From Clusia tigrina (lineage: Eukaryota > Arthropoda > Insecta > Diptera > Clusiidae), in NCBI GenBank assembly GCA_920105625.2, contig OV050030.1, positions 212,210,325-212,274,324 of the forward strand: a stretch of 64,000 nucleotides of DNA, given 5' to 3'. The notes under the pieces were generated by a model. That model ran no database searches. It was given only the letters and a program-made list of their open reading frames with translations, and had not been told where the DNA came from. Below are positions 12,906 to 25,500 of the stretch, one piece after another. The stretch's first letter is position 1. Each line of letters opens with the position of its first letter. The translations under genes were made by a program, and so were the position numbers.

Positions 12906-15900
12906 CAACATTCAAATGCTTGTAACTTTTTACTGGAGCGTCATAAAATCTTGAAAATCTGTGACAATAAAGTACTCAAGCCTCTTATCAATTAAGCTAT
13001 CGCTCATAGCTATGCTACCCTTGAGTTCCAAATCAAACATTGATAAACCTTCAATTGGCCCTAACTTCTATACAGTGCGTCCTACAACTATCAAACTTTG
13101 CAACATTCAAATGCTTGCAACTTTTTACTGGAGCGTCATAAAATCTTGAAATTTGGTGACAATAAAGAACTCGAGCCTCTAATCAATTTAAGTTATCGCT
13201 CATAGCTATGCTACCCTTGTCCTACACCTATCAAATTTTGCAACATTCAAATGCTTGTAACTTTTTACTGGAGCGTCATAAAATCTTGAAATTCTGTGAC
13301 AATAAAGTACTCGAGCCTCTTACCAATTTAAGCTATCGCTCATAGCTATGCTATCCTTGAGTCCCAAATCAAACACTGATAAAACAATGGCCCTAAATTC
13401 TGTACTTTGCGTCCTACACTTATCAAAGTTTGCAACAATCAAATGCTTGTAACTTTTTACTGGAGCGTCATTAAATCTTGAAATTCTGTGACAATAAAGT
13501 ACTCGAGCCTCTTATCAATTTATGCTATCGCTCGTAGCTATGCTACCATTGAGTTCCAAATCAAACATTGATAAACCTTCAATTGGCCCTAACTTCTATA
13601 CAGTGCGTCCTACACCTATCAAAGTTTGCAACAATTAAATGCTTGCAACTTTTTACTGGAGCGTCATAAAATCTTGAAATTTGGTGACAATAAAGAACTC
13701 GAGCCTCTAATCAATTTAAGTTATCGCTCATAGCTATGCTACCCTTGAGTCCCAAATCAAACACTGATAAAATTTCAAATGGCCCTAACTTATATACGGT
13801 GCGTCCTACACCTATCAAACTTTGCAACATTCAAATGCATGTAACTTTTTACTGGAGCGTCATAAAATCTTGAAATTTTGTGACAATAAAGTACTCGAGC
13901 CTCTCGTCAATTTACGCTATCGCTCATAGCTATGCTACGTTTGAGTCCCAAATCAAACACTGATAAAAATTCAAATGGCGCTAACTTCTATACGGTGCGT
14001 CCTATACCTATCAAAGTTTGCAACAATCAAATGCTTGTAGCTTTTTATTGGAGCGTCATAAAATCTTGAAATTTTGTGACATTAAATTACTCGAGCCTCT
14101 TATCAATTTCAGCTATCACTCATAGCTATGCTACCCTTGAGTCCCAAATCAAACACTGATAAAACTTCAAATGGCCCTAACTTCTATACAACGCGTCCTA
14201 CACTTATCAAAGTTTGCAACAATCAAATGGTTGCAACTTTTTACTGGAGCGTCATAAAACCTAGAAATTTGGTGACAGTAAAGTAATCGAGCCTTTTATC
14301 AATTTAAGCTATCGCTTATAGCTATGCTACCCTTGACTCCGAAATAAAAAACTGATAAAATCTCAAATGGGCCTAACATCTTTACGGTGCGTCCTACACC
14401 TAGCAAACTTTGCAACCATCAAATGCTTGTAACTTTTTACTGGAGCGTCATAACACCTTGAAATTTTGTGACAATAAAGTACTCGAGCCTCTTACCAATT
14501 GAAGCTATCGCTCATAGCTATGCTATCCTTGAGTCCCAAATCAAACACTGATAAAACAATGGCCCTAAATTCTGTACTTTGCGTCCTACACTTATCAAAG
14601 TTTGCAACAATCAAATGCTTGTAACTTTTTACTGGAGCGTCATAAAATCTTGAAATTCTGTGACAATAAAGTACTCGAGCCTCTTATCAATTTAAGCTAT
14701 CGCTCATAGCTATGCTACCCTGAGGTTCCAAATCAAACATTGATAAACCTTCAATTGGCCCTAACTTCTATACAGTGCGTCCTACACCTATCAAACTTTG
14801 CAACATTCAAATGCTTGCAACTTTTTACTGGAGCGTCATAAAATCTTGAAATTTGGTGACAATAAAGAACTCGAGCCTCTCATCAATTTAAGTTATCGCT
14901 CATAGCTATGCTACCCTTGAGTCCCAAATCAAACACTGATAAAATTCAAATGGCCCTAACTTCTATACTGTGCGTCCTACACCTATTAAACTTTGCAACA
15001 TTCAAATGCTTGTAACTTTTTACTGGAGCGTCATAAAATCTTGAAAATCTGTGACAATAAAGTACTCAAGCCTCTTATCAATTAAGCTATCGCTCATAGC
15101 TATGCTACCCTTGAGTTCCAAATCAAACATTGATAAACCTTCAATTGGCCCTAACTTCTATACAGTGCGTCCTACAACTATCAAACTTTGCAACATTCAA
15201 ATGCTTGCAACTTTTTACTGGAGCGTCATAAAATCTTGAAATTTGGTGACAATAAAGAACTCGAGCCTCTAATCAATTTAAGTTATCGCTCATAGCTATG
15301 CTACCCTTGTCCTACACCTAAAGTTTGCAACATTCAAATGCTTGTAACTTTTTACTGGAGCGTCATAAAATCTTGAAATTCTGTGACAATAAAGTACTCG
15401 AGCCTCTTACCAATTTAAGCTATCGCTCATAGCTATGCTATCCTTGAGTCCCAAATCAAACACTGATAAAACAATGGCCCTAAATTCTGTACTTTGCGTC
15501 CTACACTTATCAAAGTTTGCAACAATCAAATGCTTGTAACTTTTTACTGGAGCGTCATTAAATCTTGAAATTCTGTGACAATAAAGTACTCGAGCCTCTT
15601 ATCAATTTATGCTATCGCTCGTAGCTATGCTACCATTGAGTTCCAAATCAAACATTGATAAACCTTCAATTGGCCCTAACTTCTATACAGTGCGTCCTAC
15701 ACCTATCAAAGTTTGCAACAATTAAATGCTTGCAACTTTTTACTGGAGCGTCATAAAATCTTGAAATTTGGTGACAATAAAGAACTCGAGCCTCTAATCA
15801 ATTTAAGTTATCGCTCATAGCTACGCTACCCTTGAGTCCCAAATAAAACACTGATAAATATTCAGATGGCCCTAACTTATATACGGTGCGTCCTACACCT

Positions 15901-17130
15901 ATCAAAGTTTGCAACATTCAAATGCTTGTAACTTTTTACTGGAGCGTCATAAAATCTTGAAATTTTGTGACAATAAAGTACTCGAGCCTCTCGTCAATTT
16001 ACGCTATCGCTCATAGCTATGCTACGTTTGAGTCCCAAATCAAACACTGATAAAAATTCAAATGGCGCTAACTTCTATACGGTGCGTCCTATACCTATCA
16101 AAGTTTGCAACAATCAAATGCTTGTAGCTTTTTATTGGAGCGTCATAAAACCTTGAAATTTTGTGACATTAAATTACTCGAGCCTCTTATCAATTTAAGC
16201 TATCACTCATAGCTATACTACCCTTGAGTCCCAAATCAAACACTGATAAAACTTCAAATGGCCCTAACTTCTATACAACGCGTCCTACACTTATCAAAGT
16301 TTGCAACAATCAAATGGTTGCAACTTTTTACTGGAGCGTCATAAAACCTAGAAATTTGGTGACAGTAAAGTAATCGAGCCTTTTATCAATTTAAGCTATC
16401 GCTTATAGCTATGCTACCCTTGACTCCGAAATAAAAAACTGATAAAATCTCAAATGGGCCTAACATCTTTACGGTGCGTCCTACACCTAGCAAACTTTGC
16501 AACCATCAAATGCTTGTAACTTTTTACTGGAGCGTCATAACACCTTGAAATTTTGTGACAATAAAGTACTCGAGCCTCTTACCAATTGAAGCTATCGCTC
16601 ATAGCTATGCTATCCTTGAGTCCCAAATCAAACACTGATAAAACAATGGCCCTAAATTCTGTACTTTGCGTCCTACACTTATCAAAGTTTGCAACAATCA
16701 AATGCTTGTAACTTTTTACTGGAGCGTCATAAAATCTTGAAATTCTGTGACAATAAAGTACTCGAGCCTCTTATCAATTTAAGCTATCGCTCATAGCTAT
16801 GCTACCCTGAGGTTCCAAATCAAACATTGATAAACCTTCAATTGGCCCTAACTTCTATACAGTGCGTCCTACACCTATCAAACTTTGCAACATTCAAATG
16901 CTTGCAACTTTTTACTGGAGCGTCATAAAATCTTGAAATTTGGTGACAATAAAGAACTCGAGCCTCTCATCAATTTAAGTTATCGCTCATAGCTATGCTA
17001 CCCTTGAGTCCCAAATCAAACACTGATAAAATTCAAATGGCCCTAACTTCTATACTGTGCGTCCTACACCTATTAAACTTTGCAACATTCAAATGCTTGT
17101 AACTTTTTACTGGAGCGTCATAAAATCTTG
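12905..17130 (+). repeat. 11-monomer HOR, period about 2090 bp, two copies
   Basis: Copy 1 runs from about 12905 to 14994 and copy 2 from about 14995 to 17130. Shared private marks are TTGAAAATCTGTGAC (12951, 15041), CCTACAACTATC (about 13081, 15171), the truncated monomer at 13135 and 15225, and ATAAAAAACTGATAAAATC (about 14344, 16431). The period is 2090, dropping to 2087 after a 3-bp loss at about 15320. The two copies differ at several scattered sites, for example ACTGATAAATATTCAGATGG only in copy 2, so this duplication is older than the one at 23.4 kb. Confidence 0.85.
13135..13274 (+). repeat. 140-bp monomer lacking exactly one 56-bp sub-unit
   Basis: TGCTACCCTTGTCCTACACC joins the gamma sub-unit directly to alpha and removes 56 bp between the matching points GAGTCC and GCGTCC. 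The result is one chimeric gamma/alpha sub-unit. The same joint is found at 15225-15361, 137 bp because of a further 3-bp loss. The size and position of the deletion support the sub-unit model of the monomer. Confidence 0.85.
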
Positions 17131-18690
17131 AAATTCTGTGACAATAAAGTACTCGAGCCTCTTACCAATTTAAGCTATCGCTCATAGCTATGCTATCCTT
17201 GAGTCCCAAATCAAATACTGATAAAACAATGGCTCTAAATTCTGTACTTTGCGTCCTACACTTATCAAAGTTTGCAACAATCAAATGCTTGTAACTTTTT
17301 ACTGGAGCGTCATAAAATCTTGAAATTCTGTGACAATAAAGAACTCGAGCCTCTTAACAATTTAAGCTATCGCTCATAGCTATGCTATCCTTGAGTCCCA
17401 AATCAAACACTGATAAAACAATGGCCCTAAATTCTGTACTTTGCGTCCTACACTTATCAAAGTTTGCAACAATTAAATGCTTGCAACTTTTCACTGGAGC
17501 GTCATAGCACCTTGAAATTTTGTGACAATAAAGAACTCGAGCCTCTTACCAATTTAAGCTATCGCTCATAGCTATGCTATCCTTGAGTTCCAAATCAAAC
17601 ACTGCTAAAATTTCAAATGGCCCTACCTTCTATACGGTGCGTCCTACACTTATCAAACTTTCCAACATTCAAATGCTTGTAACTTTTTACTGGAGCGTCA
17701 AAAATTCTTGAAATTTGGTGACAATAAAGAACTCGAACCTCTTGTCAATTTAAGGTATCGCTCATAGCTATGCTACCTTTGAGTCCCAAATCAAACACTG
17801 ATTAAACTTCAAATGGCCTTAACTTCTATACGGTGCGATATACACCTATCAAAGTATGCAACATTCAAATGCTTGTAACTTTTTACTGGAGCGTCATAAC
17901 ATCTTGAAATTTTGTTCCAATAAAGTACTCGAGCCTCTCGTCAATTTACGCTATCGCTCATAGCTATGCTACCTTTGAGTCCCAAATCAAACACTGATAA
18001 AAATTCAAATGGCGCTAACTTTTATACGGTGCGTCCTATACCTATCAATGTTTGCAACAATCAAATGCTTGTAGCTTTTTATTGGAGCGTCATAAAATCT
18101 TGAAATTTTGTGACATTAAATTACTCGAGCCTCTTATCAATTTCAGCTATCACTCATAGCTATGCTACCCTTGAGTCCTAATCAAACACTGATAAAACAA
18201 TGGCCCTAAATTCTGTACTTTGCGTCCTACACTTATCAAAGTTTGCAACAATCAAATGCTTGTAACTTTTTACTGGAGCGTCATAAAATCTTGAAATTCT
18301 GTGACAATAAAATACTCGAGCCTCTTACCAATTTAAGCTATCGCTCATAGCTATGCTATCCTTGAGTCCCAAATCAAACACTGATAAAACAATGGCCCTA
18401 AATTCTGTACTTTGCGTCCTACACTTATCAAAGTTTGCAACAATCAAATGCTTGTAACTTTTTACTGGAGCGTCATAAAATCTTGAAATTCTGTGACAAT
18501 AAAGTACTCGAGCCTCTTATCAATTTAAGCTATCGCTCATAGCTATGCTACCCTTGAGTTCCAAATCAAACATTGATAAACCTTCAATTGGCCCTAACTT
18601 CTATACAGTGCGTCCTACACCTATCAAAGTGTGCAACAATTAAATGCTTGCAAGTTTTTACTGGAGCGTCATAAAATCTTGAAATTTGGT
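16564..18690 (+). repeat. Second copy of the 7.7-9.85 kb segment
   Basis: It is paired with 7720-9850 at offset 8844, then 8843. It begins inside the second copy of the 2090-bp HOR and runs through into the 775-bp 4-mer, so it crosses two other repeat structures. The unusual GCGATATACACC monomer is at 17835, TTTCACTGG replaces TTTTACTGG at about 17488, and GTCAAAAATTC occurs near 17700. Confidence 0.75.
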
Positions 18691-19535
18691 GACAATAAAG
18701 AACTCGAGCCTCTTGTAAATGTAAGCTATCGCTCATAGCTATGCTACCCTTGAGTCCCAAATCAAACACTGATAAAAATTCAAATGGCGCTAACTTTTAT
18801 ACGGTGCGTCCTATACCTATCAATGTTTGCAACAATCAAATGCTTGTAGCTTTTTATTGGAGCGTCATAATATCTTGAAATTTTGTGACATTAAATTACT
18901 CGAGCCTCTTATCAATTTCAGCTATCACTCATAGCTATGCTACCCTTGAGTCCTAATCAAACACTGATAAAACAATGGCCCTAAATTCTGTACTTTGCGT
19001 CCTACACTTATCAAAGTTTGCAACAATCAAATGCTTGTAACTTTTTACTGGAGCGTCATAAAATCTTGAAATTCTGTGACAATAAAATACTCGAGCCTCT
19101 TACCAATTTAAGCTATCGCTCATAGCTATGCTATCCTTGAGTCCCAAATCAAACACTGATAAAACAATGGCCCTAAATTCTGTACTTTGCGTCCTACACT
19201 TATCAAAGTTTGCAACAATCAAATGCTTGTAACTTTTTACTGGAGCGTCATAAAATCTTGAAATTCTGTGACAATAAAGTACTCGAGCCTCTTATCAATT
19301 TAAGCTATCGCTCATAGCTATGCTACCCTTGAGTTCCAAATCAAACATTGATAAACCTTCAATTGGCCCTAACTTCTATACAGTGCGTCCTACACCTATC
19401 AAAGTGTGCAACAATTAAATGCTTGCAAGTTTTTACTGGAGCGTCATAAAATCTTGAAATTTGGTGACAATAAAGAACTCGAGCCTCTTGTAAATGTAAG
19501 CTATCGCTCATAGCTACGCTACCCTTGAGTCCCAA
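17950..19535 (+). repeat. 4-monomer HOR, period 775 bp, two copies
   Basis: The m7-like GAGTCCTAATCAAAC (one base short), two m6 monomers and one m2 form a unit of 195+192+192+196 = 775 bp. TGCTTGTAGC lies at 18066 and 18841, and GCAAGTTTTTACTGG near 18650 and 19425. The copies differ at a handful of sites, such as CATAATATC only in the second. Identity starts near 17950 and ends near 19530. Confidence 0.85.
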
Positions 19536-20541
19536 ATCAACCACTGATAAAATTTCAAATGGCCCTTACTTCTATACGGTGCGTCCTATACCTATCAATG
19601 TTTGCAACCATCAAATGCTTGTAACTTTTTACTGGAGCGTCATAACACCTTGAAATTTTGTGACAATAAAGTACTCGAGCCTCTTACCAATTTAAGCTAT
19701 CGCTCATATCTATGCTATCCTTGAGTCCCAAATCAAACACTGATAAAACAATGGCCCTAAATTCTGTACTTTGCGTCCTACACTTATCAAAGTTTGCAAC
19801 AATCAAATGCTTGTAACTTTTTACTGGAGCGTCATAAAATCTTGAAATTCTGTGACAATAAAGTACTCGAGCCTCTTATCAATTTAAGCTATCGCTCATA
19901 GCTATGCTACCCTTGAGTCCCAAATCAAACACTTATTAAACTTCAAATGGCCCTAACTTCTATACGGTGCGATATACACCTATCAAAGTATGCAACATTC
20001 AAATGCTTGTAACTTTTTACTGGAGCGTCATAAAATCTTGAAATTTTGTGACAATAAAGTACTCGAGCCTCTCGTCAATTTACGCTATCGCTCATAGCTA
20101 TGCTACCTTTGAGTCCCAAATCAAACACTGATAAAAATTCAAATGGCGCTAACTTCTATACGGTGCGTCCTATACCTATCAAAGTTTGCAACAATCAAAT
20201 GCTTGTAGCTTTTTATTGGAGCGTCATAAAATGTTGAAATTTTGTGACATTAAATTACTCGAGCCTTTTATCAATTTCAGCTATCACTCATAGCTATGCT
20301 ACCCTTGAGTCCCAAATCAAACACGTATAAAACTTCAAATGGCCCTAACTTCTACACAGTGCGTCCTACACCTATCAAAGTTTGCAACAATTAAATGCTT
20401 GCAACTTTTTACTGGAGCGTCATAAAATCTTGAAATTTGGTGACAATAAAGAACTCGAGCCTCTAATCAATTTAAGTTATCGCTCATAGCTATGCTACCC
20501 TTGAGTCCCAAATCAAACACTGATAAAATTTCAAATGGCCC

Positions 20542-20597
20542 TAACTTCTATACGGTGCGTCCTACACCTATCAAACTTTGTAACATTCAAATGCTTG
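20542..20597 (+). repeat. Sub-unit alpha of the monomer (56 bp)
   Basis: It begins TAACTTCTATACGGTGCGTC and ends at AAATGCTTG. Laid without gaps over the next 56 bases (beta), 35 of 56 positions agree by hand count, including the opening TAACTT, the GCGTC core and an A-rich TTTG block. This is the clearest sign that the 196-bp unit is itself built from a shorter ancestral tandem repeat. Confidence 0.75.
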
Positions 20598-20653
20598 TAA
20601 CTTTTTACTGGAGCGTCATAAAATCTTGAAATTTTGTGACAATAAAGAACTCG
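20598..20653 (+). repeat. Sub-unit beta of the monomer (56 bp)
   Basis: It begins TAACTTTTTACTGGAGCGTC, in register with alpha, and carries TTGAAATTTTGTGAC where alpha has TCAAACTTTGTAAC. It contains the GGAGCGTCATAA anchor used to count monomers and runs into the CTCGAG site at its end. Position 20598 is exactly 56 bp after the start of alpha. Confidence 0.75.
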
Positions 20654-20682
20654 AGCCTCTCGTCAATTTAAGCTATCGCTCA
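20654..20682 (+). repeat. Delta segment, probable 5'-truncated sub-unit (29 bp)
   Basis: This short segment (AGCCTC to CGCTCA) sits between beta and gamma. Its CCT-CTYRTCAATTTAAGCTAT resembles the CCTATCAAACTTTGCAACAT half of alpha, so it may be what remains of a fourth sub-unit that lost its front half. It is variable between types: TTATC, TAATC, TCGTC, TTGTAAATG and TTACC distinguish m1/m2, m3, m4, m5 and m6. The truncated-sub-unit reading is inference. Confidence 0.45.
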
Positions 20683-20687
20683 TAGCT
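20671..20687. other. Short dyad (AGCTAT-5 nt-ATAGCT) in nearly every monomer
   Basis: AGCTATCGCTCATAGCT has 6-bp perfectly complementary arms around a 5-base loop, straddling the delta/gamma joint. It recurs in most monomers at the same phase. Variants usually keep one arm, for example AGTTATCGCTCATAGCT in m3 and AGCTATCACTCATAGCT in m7, where only the loop changes. The block 41330-41513 and its eight relatives lose it through a 12-bp deletion. Short dyads are known from several centromeric satellites; a role here is not shown. Confidence 0.6.
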
Positions 20688-20737
20688 ATGCTACCTTTGA
20701 GTCCCAAATCAAACACTGATAAAAATTCAAATGGCCC
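20683..20737 (+). repeat. Sub-unit gamma of the monomer (55 bp)
   Basis: It begins TAGCTATGCTACC, followed by GAGTCC where alpha has GCGTCC, and ends TTCAAATGGCCC where alpha has TTCAAATGCTTG. With a one-base gap it follows alpha along its length but more weakly than beta does. The monomers at 13135-13274 and 15225-15361 lost 56 bp by joining gamma to alpha at the matching GTCC, which supports the homology. Confidence 0.6.
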
Positions 20738-23700
20738 TAACTTCTATACGGTGCGTCCTACACCTATCAAACTTTTCAACATTCAAATGCTTGTAACTTC
20801 TTACTGGAGAGTCATAAAATCTTCAAATTTTGTGACAATAAAGTACTCGAACCTCTTGTAATTGTAAGCTATCGCTCATAGCTATGCTACCCTTGAGTCC
20901 CAAATCAACCACTGATAAAATTTCAAATGGCCCTAACTTCTATACGGTGCGTCCTATACCTATCAAAGTTTGCAACCATCAAATGCTTGTAACTTTTTAC
21001 TGGAGCGTCATAACACCTTGAAATTTTGTGACAATAAAGTACTCGAGCCTCTTACCAATTTAAGTTATCGCTCATAGCTATGCTATCCTTGAGTCCCAAA
21101 TCAAACACTGGTAAAAAAGTATCCCTAAATTCTGTACTTTGCGTCCTACACTTATCAATGTTTGCAACAATCAAATGCTTGTAACTTTTTACTGGAGCGT
21201 CATGAAATCTTGAAATTCTGTGACAATAGAGTACTCGAGCCTCTTATCAATTTAAGCTATCGCTCATAGCTATGCTACCCTTGAGTTCCAAATCAAACAT
21301 TGATAAACCTTCAATTGGCCCTAACTTCTATACAGTGCGTCCTACACATATCAAAGTTTGCAACAATTAAATGCTTGCAACTTTTTACTGGAGCGTCATA
21401 AAACCTAGAAATTTGGTGACAGTAAAGTAATCGAGCCTCTTATCAATTTAAGCTATCGCTCATAGCTATGCTACCCTTGACTCCGAAATCAAACACTGAT
21501 AAAATTTCAAATGGCCCTAACATCTTTAAGGTGCGTCCTACACCTATCAAACTTTGCAACATTCAAATGCTTGTAACTTTTTACTGGAGCGTCATAAAAT
21601 CTTGAAATTCTGTGACAATAAAGTACTCGAGCCTCTTATCAATTTAAGCTATCGCTCATAGCTATGCTACCCTTGAGTTCCAAATCAAACATTGATAAAC
21701 CTTCAATTGGCCCAAACTTCTATTCAGTGCTTGCTACACCTATCAAAGTTTGCAACAATTAAATGCTTGCAACTTTTTACTGGAGCGTCATAAAATCTTG
21801 AAATTTGGTGACAATAAAGAACTCGAGCCTCTAATCAATTTAAGTTATCGCTCATCGCTATGCTACCCTTGAGTCCCAAGTCAAACACTGATAAAATTTC
21901 AAATGGAGCTAACTTCTATACGGTGCGTCCTACACCTATCAAACTTTGTAACATTCAAATGCTTGTATCTTTTTACTGGAGCGTCATAAAATCTTGAAAT
22001 TTTGTGACAATAAAGAACTCGAGCCTCTCGTCAATTTAAGCTATCGCTCATAGCTATGCTACATTTGAGTCCCAAATCAAACACTGATAAAAATTCAAAT
22101 GGCCCTTACTTCTATACGGTGCGTCCTACACCTATCAAACTTTTCAACATTCAAATGCTTGTAACTTCTTACTGGAGAGTCATAAAATCTTCAAATTTTG
22201 TGACAATAAAGTACTCGAACCTCTTGTAAATGTAAGCTATCGCTCATAGCTATGCTACCCTTGAGTCCCAAATCAACCACTGATAAAATTTCAAATGGCC
22301 CTAACTTCTATACGGTGCGTCCTATACCTATCAAAGTTTGCAACCATCAAATGCTTGTAACTTTTTACTGGAGCGTCATAACACCTTGAAATTTTGTGAC
22401 AATAAAGTACTCGAGCCTCTTACCAATTTAAGCTATCGCTCATAGCTATGCTATCCTTGAGTCCCAAATCAAACATTGATAAACCTTCAATTGGCCCTAA
22501 CTTCTATACAGTGCGTCCTACACCTATCAAAGTTTGCAACAATTAAATGCTTGCAACTTTTTACTGGAGCGTCATAAAATCTTGAAATTTGGTGACAATA
22601 AAGAACTCGAGCCTCTAATCAATTTAAGTTATCGCTCATAGCTATGCTACCCTTGAGTCCCAAATCAAACACTGATAAAATTTCAAATGGCCCTAACTTC
22701 TATACGGTGCGTCCTACACCTATCAAACTTTTCAACATTCAAATGCTTGTAACTTCTTACTGGAGAGTCATAAAAGCTTCAAATTTTGTGACAATAAAGT
22801 ACTCGAACCTCTTGTAAATGTAAGCTATCGCTCATAGCTATGCTACCCTTGAGTCCCAAATCAACCACTGATAAAATTTCAAATGGCCCTAACTTCTATA
22901 CGGTGCGTCCTATACCTATCAAAGTTTGCAACCATCAAATGCTTGTAACTTTTTACTGGAGCGTCATAACACCTTGAAATTTTGTGACAATAAAGTACTC
23001 GAGCCTCTTACCAATTTAAGCTATCGCTCATAGCTATGCTATCCTTGAGTCCCAAATCAAACACTGGTAAAACTATGGCCCTAAATTCTGTACTTTGCGT
23101 CCTACACTTATCAATGTTTGCAACAATCAAATGCTTCTAACTTTTTACTGGAGCGTCATGAAATCTTGAAATTCTGTGACAATAGAGTACTCGAGCCTCT
23201 TATCAATTTAAGCTATCGCTCATAGCTATGCTACCCTTGAGTTCCAAATCAAACATTGATAAACCTTCAATTGGCCCTAACTTCTATACAGTGCGTCCTA
23301 CACATATCAAAGTTTGCAACAATTAAATGCTTGCAACTTTTTACTGGAGCGTCATAAAACCTAGAAATTTGGTGACAGTAAAGTAATCGAGCCTCTTATC
23401 AATTTAAGCTATCGCTCATAGCTATGCTACCCTTGACTCCGAAATCAAACACTGATAAAATTTCAAATGGCCCTAACATCTTTAAGGTGCGTCCTACACC
23501 TATCAAACTTTGCAACATTCAAATGCTTGTAACTTTTTACTGGAGCGTCATAAAATCTTGAAATTCTGTGACAATAAAGTACTCGAGCCTCTTATCAATT
23601 TAAGCTATCGCTCATAGCTATGCTACCCTTGAGTTCCAAATCAAACATTGATAAACCTTCAATTGGCCCAAACTTCTATTCAGTGCTTGCTACACCTATC

Positions 23701-25500
23701 AAAGTTTGCAACAATTAAATGCTTGCAACTTTTTACTGGAGCGTCATAAAATCTTGAAATTTGGTGACAATAAAGAACTCGAGCCTCTAATCAATTTAAG
23801 TTATCGCTCATCGCTATGCTACCCTTGAGTCCCAAGTCAAACACTGATAAAATTTCAAATGGAGCTAACTTCTATACGGTGCGTCCTACACCTATCAAAC
23901 TTTGTAACATTCAAATGCTTGTAACTTTTTACTGGAGCGTCATAAAATCTTGAAATTTTGTGACAATAAAGAACTCGAGCCTCTCGTCAATTTAAGCTAT
24001 CGCTCATAGCTATGCTACCTTTGAGTCCCAAATCAAACACTGATAAAAATTCAAATGGCCCTAACTTCTATACGGTGCGTCCTACACCTATCAAACTTTT
24101 CAACATACAAATGCTTGTAACTTCTTACTGGAGAGTCATAAAATCTTCAAATTTTGTGACAATAAAGTACTCGAACCTCTTGTAAATGTAAGCTATCGCT
24201 CATAGCTATGCTACCCTTGAGTCCCAAATCAACCACTGATAAAATTTCAAATGGCCCTAACTTCTATACGGTGCGTCCTATACCTATCAAAGTTTGCAAC
24301 CATCAAATGCTTGTAACTTTTTACTGGAGCGTCATAACACCTTGAAATTTTGTGACAATAAAGTACTCGAGCCTCTTACCAATTTAAGCTATCGCTCATA
24401 GCTATGCTATCCTTGAGTCCCAAATCAAACATTGATAAACCTTCAATTGGCCCTAACTTCTATACAGTGCGTCCTACACCTATCAAAGTTTGCAACAATT
24501 AAATGCTTGCAACTTTTTACTGGAGCGTCATAAAATCTTGAAATTTGGTGACAATTAAGAACTCGAGCCTCTAATCAATTTAAGTTATCGCTCATAGCTA
24601 TGCTACCCTTGAGTCCCAAATCAAACACTGATAAAATTTCAAATGGCCCTAACTTCTATACGGTGCGTCCTACACCTATCAAACTTTTCAACATTCAAAT
24701 GCTTGTAACTTCTTACTGGAGAGTCATAAAATCTTCAAATTTTGTGACAATAAAGTACTCGAACCTCTTGTAAATGTAAGCTATCGCTCATAGCTATGCT
24801 ACCCTTGAGTCCCAAATCAACCACTGATAAAATTTCAAATGGCCCTAACTTCTATACGGTGCGTCCTATACCTATCAAAGTTTGCAACCATCAAATGCTT
24901 GTAACTTTTTACTGGAGCGTCATAACACCTTGAAATTTTGTGACAATAAAGTACTCGAGCCTCTTACCAATTTAAGCTATCGCTCATAGCTATGCTATCC
25001 TTGAGTCCCAAATCAAACACTGGTAAAACAATGGCCCTAAATTCTGTACTTTGCGTCCTACACTTATCAATGTTTGCAACAATCAAATGCTTCTAACTTT
25101 TTACTGGAGCGTCATGAAATCTTGAAATTCTGTGACAATAGAGTACTCGAGCCTCTTATCAATTTAAGCTATCGCTCATAGCTATGCTACCCTTGAGTTC
25201 CAAATCAAACATTGATAAACCTTCAATTGGCCCTAACTTCTATACAGTGCGTCCTACACATATCAAAGTTTGCAACAATTAAATGCTTGCAACTTTTTAC
25301 TGGAGCGTCATAAAACCTAGAAATTTGGTGACAGGAAAGTAATCGAGCCTCTTATCAATTTAAGCTATCGCTCATAGCTATGCTACCCTAGACTCCGAAA
25401 TCAAACACTGATAAAATTTCAAATGGCCCTAACATCTTTACGGTGCGTCCTACACCTATCAAACTTTGCAACATTCAAATGCTTGTAACTTTTGACTGGA
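20735..25500 (+). repeat. 10-monomer HOR, period 1956 bp, about 2.4 copies
   Basis: ACTTTTCAACATTC recurs near 20770, 22726 and 24682. GCGTCATGAAATCTTG follows the m6 ATGCTTSTAAC at 21175, 23131 and 25087. CAGTGCTTGCTACACC lies at 21725 and 23681, and CTCATCGCTATGC near 21850 and 23806. Ten monomers minus the 4 bp of one m6 gives 1956. The third copy is partial; it decays after about 25500, where an m1 runs into an m6-like monomer. The second copy overlaps the start of the 3520-bp duplication. Confidence 0.85.

Larger units (their letters stand above)
19535..20735 (+). repeat. Mosaic block related to 30.6-31.9 kb
   Basis: ATGGCCCTTACTTC (19561) and CTCATATCTATGC (about 19702) match 30705 and 30846 at offset 11144. 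The offset then jumps to 11529 for GCGATATACACC (19969, 31498) and ATGTTGAAATTTTGTG (20231, 31760). Each part is a faithful match and only the spacing changes, by 385 bp (two monomers less a 7-bp deletion at about 31496). Type order here is m5, m6, m2, divergent, m7, m2-like, m3, m4. Confidence 0.75.
20542..20737 (+). repeat. Representative satellite monomer (m3/m4 phase), 196 bp
   Basis: This copy is used to define monomer anatomy, phased at TAACTTCTATACGG. It reads as a 56-bp alpha sub-unit, a 56-bp beta sub-unit, a 29-bp delta segment and a 55-bp gamma sub-unit, after which the next monomer begins at 20738. It has six CpG sites and 72 G+C of 196. The CTCGAG hexamer lies at 20650-20655. Because 196 is one more than a multiple of three, reading frame rotates by one base per monomer, so no frame can stay open across the array. 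Confidence 0.95.
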
